Below are positions 52,006 through 61,960 of a stretch of DNA of 64,000 nt, piece by piece. Source of the DNA: Natronobacterium texcoconense (GTDB lineage Archaea > Halobacteriota > Halobacteria > Halobacteriales > Natrialbaceae); assembly GCF_900104065.1 (NCBI RefSeq), contig NZ_FNLC01000001.1, forward strand, positions 682,001 through 746,000, written 5' to 3'. The position numbers and the translations under genes are program-made. The notes beneath the pieces are model-generated. The model had not been told where the DNA came from. It did not search any database and saw only the letters and a list, made by a program, of their open reading frames with translations. Each line of letters opens with the position of its first letter. Position 1 is the stretch's first letter.

Positions 52006-53055
52006 ATGAACATGGATCAGGTCGTCGAGGAGTTCGAGTGGTTCGCTGACTGGGCCAATGGCGTCACACCACTCTACGAGCGACTCGCCCGTCAGACCGC
52101 TCGAGAGAACTCCCTCCTCGAAATCGCAGCGGAGGCGCCCTCGAGTCAACCAGCGCCGAATCTGCTCTTCGGTGCCGTCCACGCGCTTCTGTTAGCGGGC
52201 GTCGATCACCCACTGGTGGAGTTTTACCCGACCTGTACCGACGACGCGGTCGACCCGACTACACGGGACCCGTTCCCGGCATTTCGGGAGTTTTGCCTGT
52301 CACACGAGGACCGAATCCGGGAAATCGTCGGCTCACGGCGCGTCCAGACGAACGAGGTCGGACGATCCGCAGTCCTCTTTCCGGCGTTCAAATCCGCCGT
52401 CGACCGCGGTGCAGCGACGCCGATTGCGCTCGTCGAAATCGGTACCAGTGCCGGACTCAACCTGTACTGGGATCGGTTCCGGTACGAGTACGAGGGATAC
52501 GCGGCCTGCGGTGATCCGGAGTCGCCGGTGACGATCGAAACGACCGTTCGCGGCGATGGTGTTCCGCCACGATGGGATCGACCCCCCGAAATCGCCCGTC
52601 GCGTCGGTATCGACGTCAACCCCCTAGACGTCACCGACCCGGCCGACGCGCGCTGGCTACGGGCGCTCGTTATCCCGGACCAGGCCCAGCGATTCGAACG
52701 GCTCGACGACGCTATCGAGCTGGTCGCGGACGATCCCCCGCAGCTGGTCGCCGGCGACGCGCTCGAGGTACTCCCGGACGTCCTGTCCGAGATTCCCGAC
52801 CGGTTCGACGTCTTCGTGTTCAGCACCCTCGTGCTCTACCAGCTTGACGACCACGAGATCGAGACGCTTCGAGACCTACTGATCAAGCAGAGCCAGCGCC
52901 GGACTGTCCACTGGTTTTCGAACGACCCGTCCCGGGAGGAGACACCGCCGACGTATCGGTACGTCTCGTTCGCCGACGGGCAGCGGACGCGACGGCTCGC
53001 AAAGTACAAAGCCCACGGCGAGTGGATCCGATGGCTCGCCGACTCCAGCACCTGA
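52006..53055 (+). CDS. DUF2332 family protein
   Basis: The 349-residue protein matches DUF2332: FEWFADWANGVTPLYERLAR at the start, PNLLFGAVHALLL, ALVEIGTSAGLNLYWDRFRY, GIDVNPLDVTDPADARWL, and a C-terminal stretch VHWFSNDP. The EIGTSAGLN motif looks like a nucleotide- or SAM-binding loop, so a methyltransferase-like fold is plausible, but the activity is not known. Confidence 0.85.
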   Translation: MNMDQVVEEFEWFADWANGVTPLYERLARQTARENSLLEIAAEAPSSQPAPNLLFGAVHALLLAGVDHPLVEFYPTCTDDAVDPTTRDPFPAFREFCLSHEDRIREIVGSRRVQTNEVGRSAVLFPAFKSAVDRGAATPIALVEIGTSAGLNLYWDRFRYEYEGYAACGDPESPVTIETTVRGDGVPPRWDRPPEIARRVGIDVNPLDVTDPADARWLRALVIPDQAQRFERLDDAIELVADDPPQLVAGDALEVLPDVLSEIPDRFDVFVFSTLVLYQLDDHEIETLRDLLIKQSQRRTVHWFSNDPSREETPPTYRYVSFADGQRTRRLAKYKAHGEWIRWLADSST

Positions 53056-53091
53056 CGGACTTCGACTCGCGATTCTGGATTCGTCGGCTAT

Positions 53092-53634
53092 CTATTCCCA
53101 CTCCTCGCGAAGGATTCCGTACAGAATCCCGTCCCGGTACTCGCCGTCGACGAAGGCATTCATACGAAGTCGTCCCTCCTGCTCGAAGCCAAGCGACTCG
53201 AGTAGCCCGCGCGAGGCCTCGTTGTGCTCGAACGCCTTCGCCTTCACCGTCGGCGTGTCGTACGACCGGAAGACGTAATCGACGAGCAACGCAGCGGCTT
53301 CCCTGCCGTACCCTTCGCCCTGTACCCCCGAACGGAGCCAGAAGCCGACTCGCGGGTTTCGAGTCCACTCCGAGACTGAGACGACACCGACCCGACGAAC
53401 GTCGTCCGTGTCGACCGGTCCCGGCTCACCCGGGTCGTCGAGACAGACCAGCAGGATCGTGACGTTGTCGTCCTCGAGGGTCTTCTCGAGTTCGTCACGG
53501 CTCCGGACTTTCGAGTTCCCGGTTAGATGTCGGATTTCGGGATCGCCAGCGCCGTGTTGCAAGACGTCTACGTCTTCGCTCTCGAGCGTTCGGAGGGTGA
53601 TTCGCTCCCCACGTTTGACGATTGCGCCAGCCAT
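53092..53634 (-). CDS. GNAT acetyltransferase (RimJ/RimL-like)
   Basis: I start at ATG 53634 (MAGAIVKRGERITLRTLES). The GNAT fold is recognised from ERITLRTLESEDVDVL, VGVVSVSEW, RVGFWLRSGVQGEGYGREA (acetyl-CoA loop) and KAFEHNEASRGLLESLGFEQEG near the end. RimJ/RimL-type enzymes acetylate N-termini or small molecules; the acceptor is unknown. Confidence 0.85.
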   Translation of the reverse strand: MAGAIVKRGERITLRTLESEDVDVLQHGAGDPEIRHLTGNSKVRSRDELEKTLEDDNVTILLVCLDDPGEPGPVDTDDVRRVGVVSVSEWTRNPRVGFWLRSGVQGEGYGREAAALLVDYVFRSYDTPTVKAKAFEHNEASRGLLESLGFEQEGRLRMNAFVDGEYRDGILYGILREEWE

Positions 53635-53768
53635 ACTCGCACAACCACAGCTATTGACATGTGCGTTCCGGTAAAACTGCTGCAGTTGGCGGCCGCACGT
53701 GGTACCGACGAGGGGGACGTGTCCTCGAGTCATCGATGGGCGCGAGGATTCTCGAGTCGTCGAACCGC

Positions 53769-54380
53769 CTACTCGTCCTCGTTTTCGTCGTCCTCCTGTG
53801 CCTCGACCGCCACCTCACCGACCATCTCGGTTTCGTGGACGCTACACAGATACTGGACCATCTCGTCGGTAACTTCGTCGATCTCGAGCGTCTCCGTCTC
53901 GCCTTCCTCGTCCATCAGGTCGGTCTCGTAGTCGTCGACGACTCCGTAGGTATCGTCCCGGATCTCGAGGTTGTGCTCCTCGCCGTCGCCGTTCTCCCAG
54001 GTGATCTCGTAAGACTCGCCTTCCAGCAGGAGCAGCGTTGGGTTTTCTTCGTCGGCGATCGCCTCGGGTTCGACGCCGGTCCACCCGTCCGTAGTTCCCT
54101 CGAGGAGGATTTCCTGATCGGGATCGATCGGTTCGTCTTCGTCGTCGTTCTCTTCGTCTTCTTCGTCTTCGTCGTTCTCTTCGTCGTCATCCGCAGCCGC
54201 TTCGTCCTCCTCGTCGTCGTTTTCGGCTTCGGGCTCGTCTTCGTCCGCTGCAGGCTCGTCCTCTTCCGGTGTCTCTTCTTCGGGATCCTCGTCGGCACAG
54301 CCGGCGAGCAATGCCGTGATGCCAGCAGCGCCAGCCACTTCGATTATGCGTCGACGGGTCGTACTGTCACCTTCGGGCAT
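53769..54380 (-). CDS. Halocyanin-like cupredoxin lipoprotein
   Basis: The N-terminus TTRRRIIEVAGAAGITALLA then GC is a Tat signal with a lipobox (about residue 28). A ~60-residue Asp/Glu-only linker follows, then a cupredoxin domain with H in EEHNLEIRD and the C-x2-H-x4-M type ligand loop CSVHETEM. This is the plan of halocyanins, membrane-anchored type 1 copper proteins that carry electrons outside the cell. The acidic linker is unusually long. Confidence 0.75.
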   Translation of the reverse strand: MPEGDSTTRRRIIEVAGAAGITALLAGCADEDPEEETPEEDEPAADEDEPEAENDDEEDEAAADDDEENDEDEEDEENDDEDEPIDPDQEILLEGTTDGWTGVEPEAIADEENPTLLLLEGESYEITWENGDGEEHNLEIRDDTYGVVDDYETDLMDEEGETETLEIDEVTDEMVQYLCSVHETEMVGEVAVEAQEDDENEDE

Positions 54381-54591
54381 GACAGTACGTCACGTCTCGA
54401 GCCGCCTAAGCGAAATCCCGGAAACTGCCGAGTTGGGCGTTCCGCAGTTTCCATTTCACCGCTGGTGGCGCGACTCTTTGGGACTCGAGAACGAAACCAG
54501 GATTCAGCCGATTGGTAATCTATTTGTCTGGTCGAGTGTCGTCTGGTCGGTACGCTCATAACGAATACGTTCGTACTGTCGAGCACTCGAA

Positions 54592-55038
54592 ATGAGAGTC
54601 GACCGATCCGAGATTCGAGATGGGCTCGCGGCGACCTGGCCGTTCTTGCTCTCGCATCACCTCCCCTCGGAGTGGTACCGATGTTACTCGCCGCACGTAT
54701 TCGGGCGGCAAGTCCACATCTGTGCACGCTGTCTCGGGGTGTATCCCGGAATCGCGGTCGGACTTGCCACCTACTTCGTCGCGTTTCCGTCGACCGCTTC
54801 GGTAGTACTCACCGCAGTTCTCCCGCTGCCGGCCCTGGTGGACTGGACGCTCACCACCTTTACAGACCGTCGTGGTTACAACGTCGTCCGCACGGTAACT
54901 GGTGGATTGCTCGGCTTCGCGTACGGAATCGGTCTATTGGCTGTCTTGCTCGAGTTCGATCTTCGCATTATTGTCGTGGGGATCGCCTACGCAATAATAG
55001 CCAGCGTGTTGATATATTTCGACCAGAACGGAAAGTAA
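54592..55038 (+). CDS. DUF2085 membrane protein
   Basis: The 148-residue protein has FLLSHHLPSEWYRCYS and GRQVHICARCLGVYPGI, the HH...C and CARCLG motifs of DUF2085, followed by four hydrophobic helices. The cysteines may bind metal. Function unknown. Confidence 0.85.
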   Translation: MRVDRSEIRDGLAATWPFLLSHHLPSEWYRCYSPHVFGRQVHICARCLGVYPGIAVGLATYFVAFPSTASVVLTAVLPLPALVDWTLTTFTDRRGYNVVRTVTGGLLGFAYGIGLLAVLLEFDLRIIVVGIAYAIIASVLIYFDQNGK

Positions 55039-55083
55039 TATATAGGTAATATTTTATATTGGCTGTGACAATCAGGCGATAGC

Positions 55084-55530
55084 ATGAAACACTGCATCAA
55101 CTGTGGCGAAGAGATCAAAGCGGAAGCGGAACTGTGTGGAAACTGTGGTGTCAACCAGAACGCATCGCTCGAGGGTGGACACGGCGATCGGGACGCAAAC
55201 GAGAAGTACTGTACGGACTGTGGCTCGCTGATCGCGAAGCAGGCCGAGGTCTGCCCCGAGTGTGGCGTTCGACAGGCTTCCCACGGTGCCGGCGGCAGTT
55301 CCGGCAGTTCGGACAAGGTCGTCGCGAGTATCTTTGCACTCTTCCTCGGTGGACTCGGCGCCCACAAGTTCTACCAGGGCAACGTGAAGTACGGCGTGCT
55401 GTATCTGTGTTTCTTCTGGACGTTCATCCCTGCACTTCTCGCGTTCGTCGAGGCGATTCTCATGCTGGTCTCGGACGACGCCGAGTACGAACAGCAGTAC
55501 GCCGACGGCAGCATCCTCGGCAAGATTTAG
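55084..55530 (+). CDS. TM2-domain protein with double zinc ribbon
   Basis: Two zinc knuckle pairs (HCINCGEE...CGNCGVN and YCTDCGSL...CPECGVR) precede a TM2 domain (ASIFALFLGGLGAHKFYQGN, then YLCFFWTFIPALLAFVEAIL). A strong TATA-like TTTATATTGG lies about 28 bp upstream of ATG 55084. A T6 run at 55556-55561 follows the gene. TM2 proteins are small membrane proteins of unclear role. Confidence 0.85.
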   Translation: MKHCINCGEEIKAEAELCGNCGVNQNASLEGGHGDRDANEKYCTDCGSLIAKQAEVCPECGVRQASHGAGGSSGSSDKVVASIFALFLGGLGAHKFYQGNVKYGVLYLCFFWTFIPALLAFVEAILMLVSDDAEYEQQYADGSILGKI

Positions 55531-55555
55531 AGCGGCTCTGAACGTCGTCGGTCCG

Positions 55556-55561
55556 TTTTTT
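55556..55561 (+). terminator. Poly-T terminator after the TM2 gene
   Basis: TTTTTT follows the TM2 gene stop by ~26 nt, the kind of T run that ends archaeal transcripts. Confidence 0.45.
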
Positions 55562-55640
55562 GTCGACCGTCGAGAACCGTCGTGAGTTGTCGGACCCCAG
55601 TAGACGACCGAATCCAGGTAGTCTACCGCAAATCCGCGAA

Positions 55641-58600
55641 TTACTCGGCTGCCGGCAGCGTAAACGAGAACGTCGAGCCGTCACCGGGGTTGCTCTCGAC
55701 CCATATCTCTCCGTCGTGGCGTTCGACGATACGCTCACAGAGTGCGAGACCGATACCCGTTCCTTCGTGTTCCTCGTGGCTGTGGAGTCGATCGAATACG
55801 GAGAATATCCGCTCCTGGTCCTCCGGGTCGATCCCGATGCCGTCGTCGTGGACGGAGATCACCCACTGTCCACCCTGCGATTTCGCGTCGACGTGGACGC
55901 ACGGCAGATCGTCACCGCTGTAGGTGATCGCGTTACTGAGCAGGTTCTGGAAGACCTGTCGTACTTGACTGGCGTCTCCCATCACGTCCGGTAACTGCTC
56001 GCTCGTAATTTCGGCGTCGCTCTCTTCGATCTGTAGCTGCAAGTCCTCCACTGCATCGGTTAGCACCTCGTCCAGGTCGATCGGCTCGAACGACTCGCCG
56101 CGCGTTTCCACACGGGAGTACTCGAGTAACGCGTCGATCATTGCGCGCATCCGCTCGGCGCCGTCGACCGCGAACCCGATGAACTCCTCGCCGTCCTCGT
56201 CGAGTTCGTCCCCGTACCGACGCTCGAGCAACTGGAGATAGCTCGTCACCATCCGCAGCGGCTCTTGCAGGTCGTGGGAGGCCGCGTACGCGAACTGTTC
56301 GAGTCGTTCGTTCGACTCCCTGAGTTCGATTTCCAGCCGTTTTCGTTCGGTGATGTCGGAGATGATTCCCTCGAGCGTAACGGGAGTTCCGTCGTCGTCG
56401 AAGATGCCGCGACCGTGTGACCGCACCCACCGTCTCTCGCCGTCGGCGGTCTCGATGCGGTAGGCCACCGAGAACGTATCCCGCTCGGCGAGGGATTGCT
56501 GGACCTCTTCCCACACCTCCTCGCGATCGTCCTCGAGGACGACGTCGTCACCGTAGGAGACGTCACCAGTTTCCAGCGATTCGGGATCGTAGCCGGTGAT
56601 TTCGCGGCAGGCGTCGCTGACGAACTCCATAGGCCAGCTCCGGTCGTTGCGACACCGATAGACCATGCCGGGAACGTTGTCCATCAGCGTCTCGAGCTGG
56701 CGCTCGTACTCGCGGCGTTCGGTGATGTCGGTCAGAGTGACGACGGCGCGACTCACGTTCCCGCCTGCGTCCCGGACCGGCATGCCGTGTTCCATGATGA
56801 TCCGCTGTTCGTCGTCGAACGTCTCGATCTCGTAGATGTTCGGCTCCGTCACCTCCTCGCCCTGTAGCACCTGGTACATCGTCCAGTCCTCGGGCTCGAC
56901 CGGTTCGCCGGTCTCGGCCCACACCGCCGAGTACTTCTCGTACTCCTCGACGGACTCCGCATCGAAGACATCGCCACCCCAGATCTCTCGTGCCGTCTCG
57001 TTCGCTCTGATCAACGACCCGTCCGCGTCCGCGACTACGGCACCGACGGGCAACACCTGAAACAGCGTCTCGAGCTGGCGCTGTTGCTTCTCGAGTTCGA
57101 GTTCGGCCTGCTTCCGTTCGGTGATGTCGGCCAATGCGCCGGGGAACGCGACCGGATTACCGTCGTCGTCGCACTCGACGTGGCCGCGTCCCACGACCCA
57201 GCGGAGTTCCCCGTCGGCGTTCCAGACGCGGTACTCCTCCTCGTACTCGCCGCCGGATTCGACGGCCTCCTGGATCTTTCGCTCGACGCGGTCGCGGTCG
57301 GCCTCGTGGATCGACGAGAGGATTCGCTCGAGGGACACTCCCTCTCGGGCCGCGTCCGGATCGACGCCGAAGGTTCTGGCGAACGACGCGCCGGTGACGA
57401 ACCGGTCTTCATCGATTTTCCACTCCCAGGTGCCGACCGCACCGGCTTCCGTCGCCGCCTCGAGTTGTGCCTTGGCGTCTTCCAGGTACTGCTCGCGCTC
57501 CTTGCGTTCGGTGACGTCCCGGAAGTAGACCGAGATCCCGGTCTCGGAGGGGTAGAGGTTCGCCTCGACCCAGAAATCGAGTGTGTCGTAGTACAGTTCG
57601 TAACTGGTCGCTTCCTGCTGCTCGAGTGCCGTATGGAAGGCGTCCCACACTTCATCGAGATCGGTGAGGTCGGGGAACACGTCCCAGAGCCGTTCGCCGA
57701 GCAGGTCGTCTTCGGAGTGCTGGAGGAGTTCTTCGGCCCGTTCGTTGACGTGCGTGAATCGGAACTCCTCGTCGACCGCATAGAAAGCGTCGGAGATCCG
57801 GCCGAAGAGACGCTGGAGTTCGCTCTCCAGTTCCTGCTCGCGCTCGCGCCAGTCGGTCATATCGCGAGTCACCTTCAGATAACCGCTGTGTGTCCCGTCG
57901 TCGTCGGAGATCGGCGTAATCGTCACGTTCGCCCAGAACTGCCTTCCATCCTCTCTGACGCGCCAGCCCTCGTCCTCGACGGAGCCGTCCTCGAGTGCCC
58001 GCTCGAGATTTCGCTCGGGAACGCCCGCTTCTCGATCCTCGTCGGTGTAGAACGTCGAGAAGTGTTCGCCGAGGATCTCGTCGCAGTCGTAGCCTTTGAT
58101 CCGTTTTGCGCCGCTGTTCCAGCTGACGACGTGTCCGTCGGCGTCTAACCGGAAGATAGCGTACTCTTCGACGGCGTCGACCAGCGACTGGAACTCCGCT
58201 CTGCTCTCCTGCAGGGCTCCTTCCGACTCCTTCCGGTCGGTGATATCGTAGTACAGTTCGATCCGGCCGCCGTCGTACTGTCCCGACTCGATCGGTTTGC
58301 TGTGGTGTTCGAGCCATCGCTCCTCGAGGTCGAGTTCGTTGTCGCCGACGATCCGACACTCGAAGCGTTCGCTGTCGGCGTTGTCGTCGTACGTCGGGAG
58401 GACGGTGTCGGCAAACCGGTCGGGATCGGCGACCCTGTCTTTGACCGTTTCCTCGATCAACGCTCGCTTGTCGCGACCGACGACCTCGCTTCGGTCGAGA
58501 CCGAAGTACTCCTCGACTGTCTCGTCGATCCACGCGACGTCGAAGTTCTCGTCGAGGACGAAAACACCGATGTTGGCCTCGTCTAACACGTTCCTGACAG

Positions 58601-59060
58601 ATCTGTGCGATTCTCGTGCCGAATCGAGTGTCTTCCGTCGCTGTTGCCGTTCGGTCAGTTCTCGAGCGACGCCGATCGTGCCCTCGAACTCGCCGTCGGC
58701 CACGAGGAGGTTGACTCGGAGTTCACACGGAACCGTGTCACCACCGGCAGTCTGGATGCCGAGTTCGAACGTGGCTATATCGGTCCCGCCTGCCTTCAGT
58801 TGTGTGTGGATTTCGTCCTGGATCGTTTCGATATCGTCGTCGTCGAGCACGAGTGAGACGTGTTCGCCGACGAGTTCGTCGCGAGCGTACCCAGTCAGTT
58901 CGACGATTACCTCGTTGACCGCGACGAAGTTTCCCTCGGCATCGAGCTGGTAGATGCCGTCGTCGATCGTGTTGACGAGCGTTCGGTATCGCTGTCGTGC
59001 CACGTCCCCGTCGACATCCCCCCAAAATCCCTCTTCAGTGGCATCCGCTCGTGTACTCAT
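55641..59060 (-). CDS. Multi-PAS sensor histidine kinase
   Basis: I start at ATG 59060 (MSTRADATEEGFWGDVDGDV), with TTTATCC ~25 bp upstream. The ~1139-residue soluble protein has seven consecutive PAS units, marked by repeated DITERK/DVTERK-type ends, then HisKA (ASHDLQEPLRMVTSYLQL, phospho-His in SHDLQEP) and HATPase_c (N box LLSNAITYSG, G boxes DDGIGIDPEDQERIF and GTGIGLALCERIV). There are no membrane helices, so it senses inside the cell. No response regulator is adjacent. Its transmitter is nearly the same as that of the next kinase. Confidence 0.9.
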   Translation of the reverse strand: MSTRADATEEGFWGDVDGDVARQRYRTLVNTIDDGIYQLDAEGNFVAVNEVIVELTGYARDELVGEHVSLVLDDDDIETIQDEIHTQLKAGGTDIATFELGIQTAGGDTVPCELRVNLLVADGEFEGTIGVARELTERQQRRKTLDSARESHRSVRNVLDEANIGVFVLDENFDVAWIDETVEEYFGLDRSEVVGRDKRALIEETVKDRVADPDRFADTVLPTYDDNADSERFECRIVGDNELDLEERWLEHHSKPIESGQYDGGRIELYYDITDRKESEGALQESRAEFQSLVDAVEEYAIFRLDADGHVVSWNSGAKRIKGYDCDEILGEHFSTFYTDEDREAGVPERNLERALEDGSVEDEGWRVREDGRQFWANVTITPISDDDGTHSGYLKVTRDMTDWREREQELESELQRLFGRISDAFYAVDEEFRFTHVNERAEELLQHSEDDLLGERLWDVFPDLTDLDEVWDAFHTALEQQEATSYELYYDTLDFWVEANLYPSETGISVYFRDVTERKEREQYLEDAKAQLEAATEAGAVGTWEWKIDEDRFVTGASFARTFGVDPDAAREGVSLERILSSIHEADRDRVERKIQEAVESGGEYEEEYRVWNADGELRWVVGRGHVECDDDGNPVAFPGALADITERKQAELELEKQQRQLETLFQVLPVGAVVADADGSLIRANETAREIWGGDVFDAESVEEYEKYSAVWAETGEPVEPEDWTMYQVLQGEEVTEPNIYEIETFDDEQRIIMEHGMPVRDAGGNVSRAVVTLTDITERREYERQLETLMDNVPGMVYRCRNDRSWPMEFVSDACREITGYDPESLETGDVSYGDDVVLEDDREEVWEEVQQSLAERDTFSVAYRIETADGERRWVRSHGRGIFDDDGTPVTLEGIISDITERKRLEIELRESNERLEQFAYAASHDLQEPLRMVTSYLQLLERRYGDELDEDGEEFIGFAVDGAERMRAMIDALLEYSRVETRGESFEPIDLDEVLTDAVEDLQLQIEESDAEITSEQLPDVMGDASQVRQVFQNLLSNAITYSGDDLPCVHVDAKSQGGQWVISVHDDGIGIDPEDQERIFSVFDRLHSHEEHEGTGIGLALCERIVERHDGEIWVESNPGDGSTFSFTLPAAE

Positions 59061-59420
59061 ACTCACGTAATCGCTGCTAAAACGGATAAACCCCGTGACG
59101 ACCGTCGTTTGCCTTCCAGTGCTCTCGAACGACACTCGAATTTCTGGCATGCGCCACAGACAGCGACCGGGGAGACGCTGGCAACGGCGACCACTGGCTT
59201 CCGACGATCCGTACTCGAGGGGGCGAACGACCGAGCCGACCGGCTCGAGAATACGTTGACGGCCGTTACACGGGAGACGAGCGAGGTTTCGATCGGCAGC
59301 GCCTGCAAGTGTCGAGAGCGTTTACTCGTCGTTCGATATCGAACCGTTTCTGTCCAGAATGCTGCTATTGCAGGTCGATAATGGGCATGGATACGGTGAT
59401 CTCCCGGTACCGATCGGAAA

Positions 59421-61352
59421 CTACGGCTCGTCGGCGACGGGAAGCGTAAACGAGAACGTCGACCCTTCGCCGGGTTCGCTGGTCACCCAGATATCGCCAC
59501 CGTGCCGTTCGACGATCCGCTCGCAGAGAGCGAGCCCGATTCCAGCGCCGTCGTACTCCTCCTGGCTGTGCAGGCGGTCGAAGACGGTGAATATACGCTC
59601 TTGATCCTCCGGATCGATCCCGATCCCGGAGTCGCGAACCGAGAGCACCCACTCCCTGCCGCGACGCGTCACCGTGACGTCGACCTCGGGTGGTTCGTCG
59701 CCACTGTAGGTGATCGCGTTACTGAGCAGGTTCTGGAAGACCTGCCGTAACTGGCTGGCGTCTCCCTCGACCCGGGGCAGTTCTGCGGTCGTAACCTCGG
59801 CGTCGTTCTCTTCGAGCTGGAACTGCAGGTCCTCGAGCACCTCCTCGAGGACGCCGTCGAGTGCGACCGGTTCGAACGGATCACCTCCCGTCTCCACCCG
59901 CGAGTACTCGAGCAGCCCATCGATCATCTCCCGCATTCGTTCGGCACCGTCGACCGCGAACCCGAGAAACTCCTCGGCGTCCCCGTCGAGCTGGTCGCCG
60001 TACCGACTCTCGAGAAGCCGGAGATAGCTCGTCACCATCCGCAACGGCTCCTGGAGGTCGTGGGAAGCGGCGTAGGCGAACTGCTCGAGCCGTTCGTTCG
60101 ACTCCTCGAGGGCTCGCTCGCGCTGTTTTCGCTCGAGTTCGTACGTCACCCACTGGCTCATCAGGTGGTGGAAGGTTCGTTCCGCGTCGGAGAACTCCTG
60201 ATCACGAGATTCCGTCGACACGAAGAAAAACGTTCGATCCGGTGCGTTCTCGAGTTCGATACGCGTCCCGAGATACGTCTGCACGCCGAACTCCTCGTAG
60301 GCGAGCGTGTTCCCGAATCCACAGTGTACCGGATCGACGACGTTGGCTATCCCATCGCCGTCGACCGTCGACCGACAGTACGTCTCCGAAAGCGGGGCTT
60401 GCGCTCCAGGCCTGAGCTGTTCGTGGTTGCCGTGGACGGCCTCGACTTCGAACGAGTCGGTCGACGGATCAACCCTCGCCAGTCCACCCAACTCGAGGTC
60501 GAACCGCTCACACCCGAGTTCGAAGAGGTCGTCCAGTTTCTCTTCGAACGAACGGACAGGATCGCCGGCAATCTCGTTTTGCCGCTGGAGGTGCTGGCGC
60601 TGGTGCTCGAGTTCGGCACGCGCTTCCGTCCGATCGAGCAGCGTCCCCATCATCCGATCGATCTCGCGTTCCGGCTGATCGGGCCCGAAGAACTCCTCGG
60701 GCGGCGTGTAGTAGAAGTTCTGGCAGACAGTGTTCTCGTAGACCAGATGCGGATGCGTCTTGATGATATCGCGGATAATCTCCGGCGGGAACCGCTCGCG
60801 ATTGTACTGACAGAGCGCGATCCCGTTCGCGTCCGGCAACACCTCGTTGAGTTTCCCCTCGTACTCGACGAGTTTCTCGAGCGGCGGATCGTCGCCGAAC
60901 ACCCAGGTCATCTCACCAATGATCCTGACCCCCTCGTACGCGTCAGCCCCTTCCTCGATCGTCTCCGAGATGAACGCGATCATCTCGTCCGGATCGAACG
61001 CCCCGTTCCTGAGATACGACTCCTGTGCCGTGTACATCACGAGCGCACCCGACTCGAGCGCCGTCTCGACGTCGACGCCTTGCTCGCGAAGCGCGTCGAG
61101 AATCTCCTCGGTATCGTTCTCGTCCGCGATGTACACACACCGCTCCCCCCGCTCGAGACCGTGTTCGATGTACGGGATCGCCGTCGCGAACTGCTCGGCC
61201 TGCGAGTTGTAGATCGACGCGAGATGGTCGTGTGACTCGTGCTCCTCGAGCGATTCTACGGGGCCCGAAAACGCCGGGCTCTCCTGAAGCGCCTCGAGGC
61301 CGCTCTCGAGGCCAAGGACGTTGGTTTCGACGGTTTCTCTGGGTTGACTCAT
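59421..61352 (-). CDS. MEDS-GAF sensor histidine kinase
   Basis: I start at ATG 61352 (MSQPRETVETNVLGLESGLE). Residues ~40-195 form a MEDS domain (HDHLASIYNSQAEQFATAIP, then GERCVYIADENDTEEIL and ALCQYNRERFPPEII), known from DcmR-type sensors and bacterio-opsin activators. A GAF-like domain follows (~240-395), then HisKA (ASHDLQEPLRMVTSYLRL) and HATPase_c. The protein is soluble, about 643 residues. It lies upstream of the PAS kinase on the same strand with 360 bp between them, in which I find no gene, only a short inverted repeat (59232-59247). Confidence 0.88.
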   Translation of the reverse strand: MSQPRETVETNVLGLESGLEALQESPAFSGPVESLEEHESHDHLASIYNSQAEQFATAIPYIEHGLERGERCVYIADENDTEEILDALREQGVDVETALESGALVMYTAQESYLRNGAFDPDEMIAFISETIEEGADAYEGVRIIGEMTWVFGDDPPLEKLVEYEGKLNEVLPDANGIALCQYNRERFPPEIIRDIIKTHPHLVYENTVCQNFYYTPPEEFFGPDQPEREIDRMMGTLLDRTEARAELEHQRQHLQRQNEIAGDPVRSFEEKLDDLFELGCERFDLELGGLARVDPSTDSFEVEAVHGNHEQLRPGAQAPLSETYCRSTVDGDGIANVVDPVHCGFGNTLAYEEFGVQTYLGTRIELENAPDRTFFFVSTESRDQEFSDAERTFHHLMSQWVTYELERKQRERALEESNERLEQFAYAASHDLQEPLRMVTSYLRLLESRYGDQLDGDAEEFLGFAVDGAERMREMIDGLLEYSRVETGGDPFEPVALDGVLEEVLEDLQFQLEENDAEVTTAELPRVEGDASQLRQVFQNLLSNAITYSGDEPPEVDVTVTRRGREWVLSVRDSGIGIDPEDQERIFTVFDRLHSQEEYDGAGIGLALCERIVERHGGDIWVTSEPGEGSTFSFTLPVADEP

Positions 61353-61586
61353 ATGGGGACTATGACAAGGTGGTAAATCGTCCGGGATCGCTCGCAATTC
61401 GCGTCAGGTGACCTTGCCCACACCTGCCCGATTTCTCCCGTCGTCGCTACTACTCGAGACTGGATGCAGCGTCATAAGCACGGCGGTGAAATACCTGTTG
61501 GAGTTCTTGAGATGCTCGATACGAGTAGTATGAGGCGTTCTGGCTGAAGTCTCTCTGCCCTCTCAAATCAACCCTATTTGAACTTA

Positions 61587-61960
61587 TTGTGAGACGGTCC
61601 TGCCCGTTCGATTCGCTCACCGCGCAGGCTACAGCTCATAGGAACTCAACCGGGCATCGTCGACGATTTGCGCCGCTCGCGAGTTTGCTCGCGGCGCAGA
61701 ATAGTGGACTCGCCGGGAGTCACGCGAGCGAAGCGAGTGTGACTACGGGGAGTCCACGACTGAACGAGCGAAGCGAGTGTGACTACGGGGAGTCCACGAC
61801 TGAACGAGCGAAGCGACGTGAAGAAGTGGACTCGCCGGGATTTGAACCCATTGTGAGACGGTCGCCTCACTTCGTTCGGCGCTGCGACTCACAGGGCTTC
61901 AAATCCGGGCTTCGACGACGATTTGCGCGGCTCACGAGTTTGTGAGCCGCGCAAGAATAG
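61587..61960. repeat. Duplicated tRNA-Ala 3' flanks with hairpins and a 40-bp tandem repeat
   Basis: A ~130-bp unit beginning TTGTGAGACGGTC occurs twice (from ~61588 and ~61852), each copy carrying a hairpin around GAGTTTG and then GAATAGTGGACTCGCC. Partial copies of the tRNA-Ala 3' end (TGGACTCGCCGGGATTTGAA) lie at ~61828 (22 nt) and, shorter, at ~61704. Between them a 40-bp unit (CGAGCGAAGCGAGTGTGACT...) is repeated 2.3 times (61725-61816). The rest of the gap from 61353 holds no gene that I can see. Confidence 0.65.
61923..61954 (-). terminator. Hairpin immediately 3' of tRNA-Ala
   Basis: A perfect 13-bp stem (TTGCGCGGCTCAC / GTGAGCCGCGCAA) with a 6-nt loop starts 7 nt beyond the tRNA 3' end. 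It may end transcription or guide 3' processing. A related imperfect hairpin is at ~61669-61698. Confidence 0.4.

Noticed and set aside
59063-59308. An 81-codon minus-strand frame between the two kinases
   Set aside because: It has no ribosome site or TATA-box spacing and a composition unlike its neighbours; the gap looks noncoding.
60060-61235. A 391-codon plus-strand frame opposite the MEDS-GAF kinase, and similar frames at 57084-58148
   Set aside because: They mirror real kinase genes with clear HisKA/HATPase motifs; no motif supports the antisense products.
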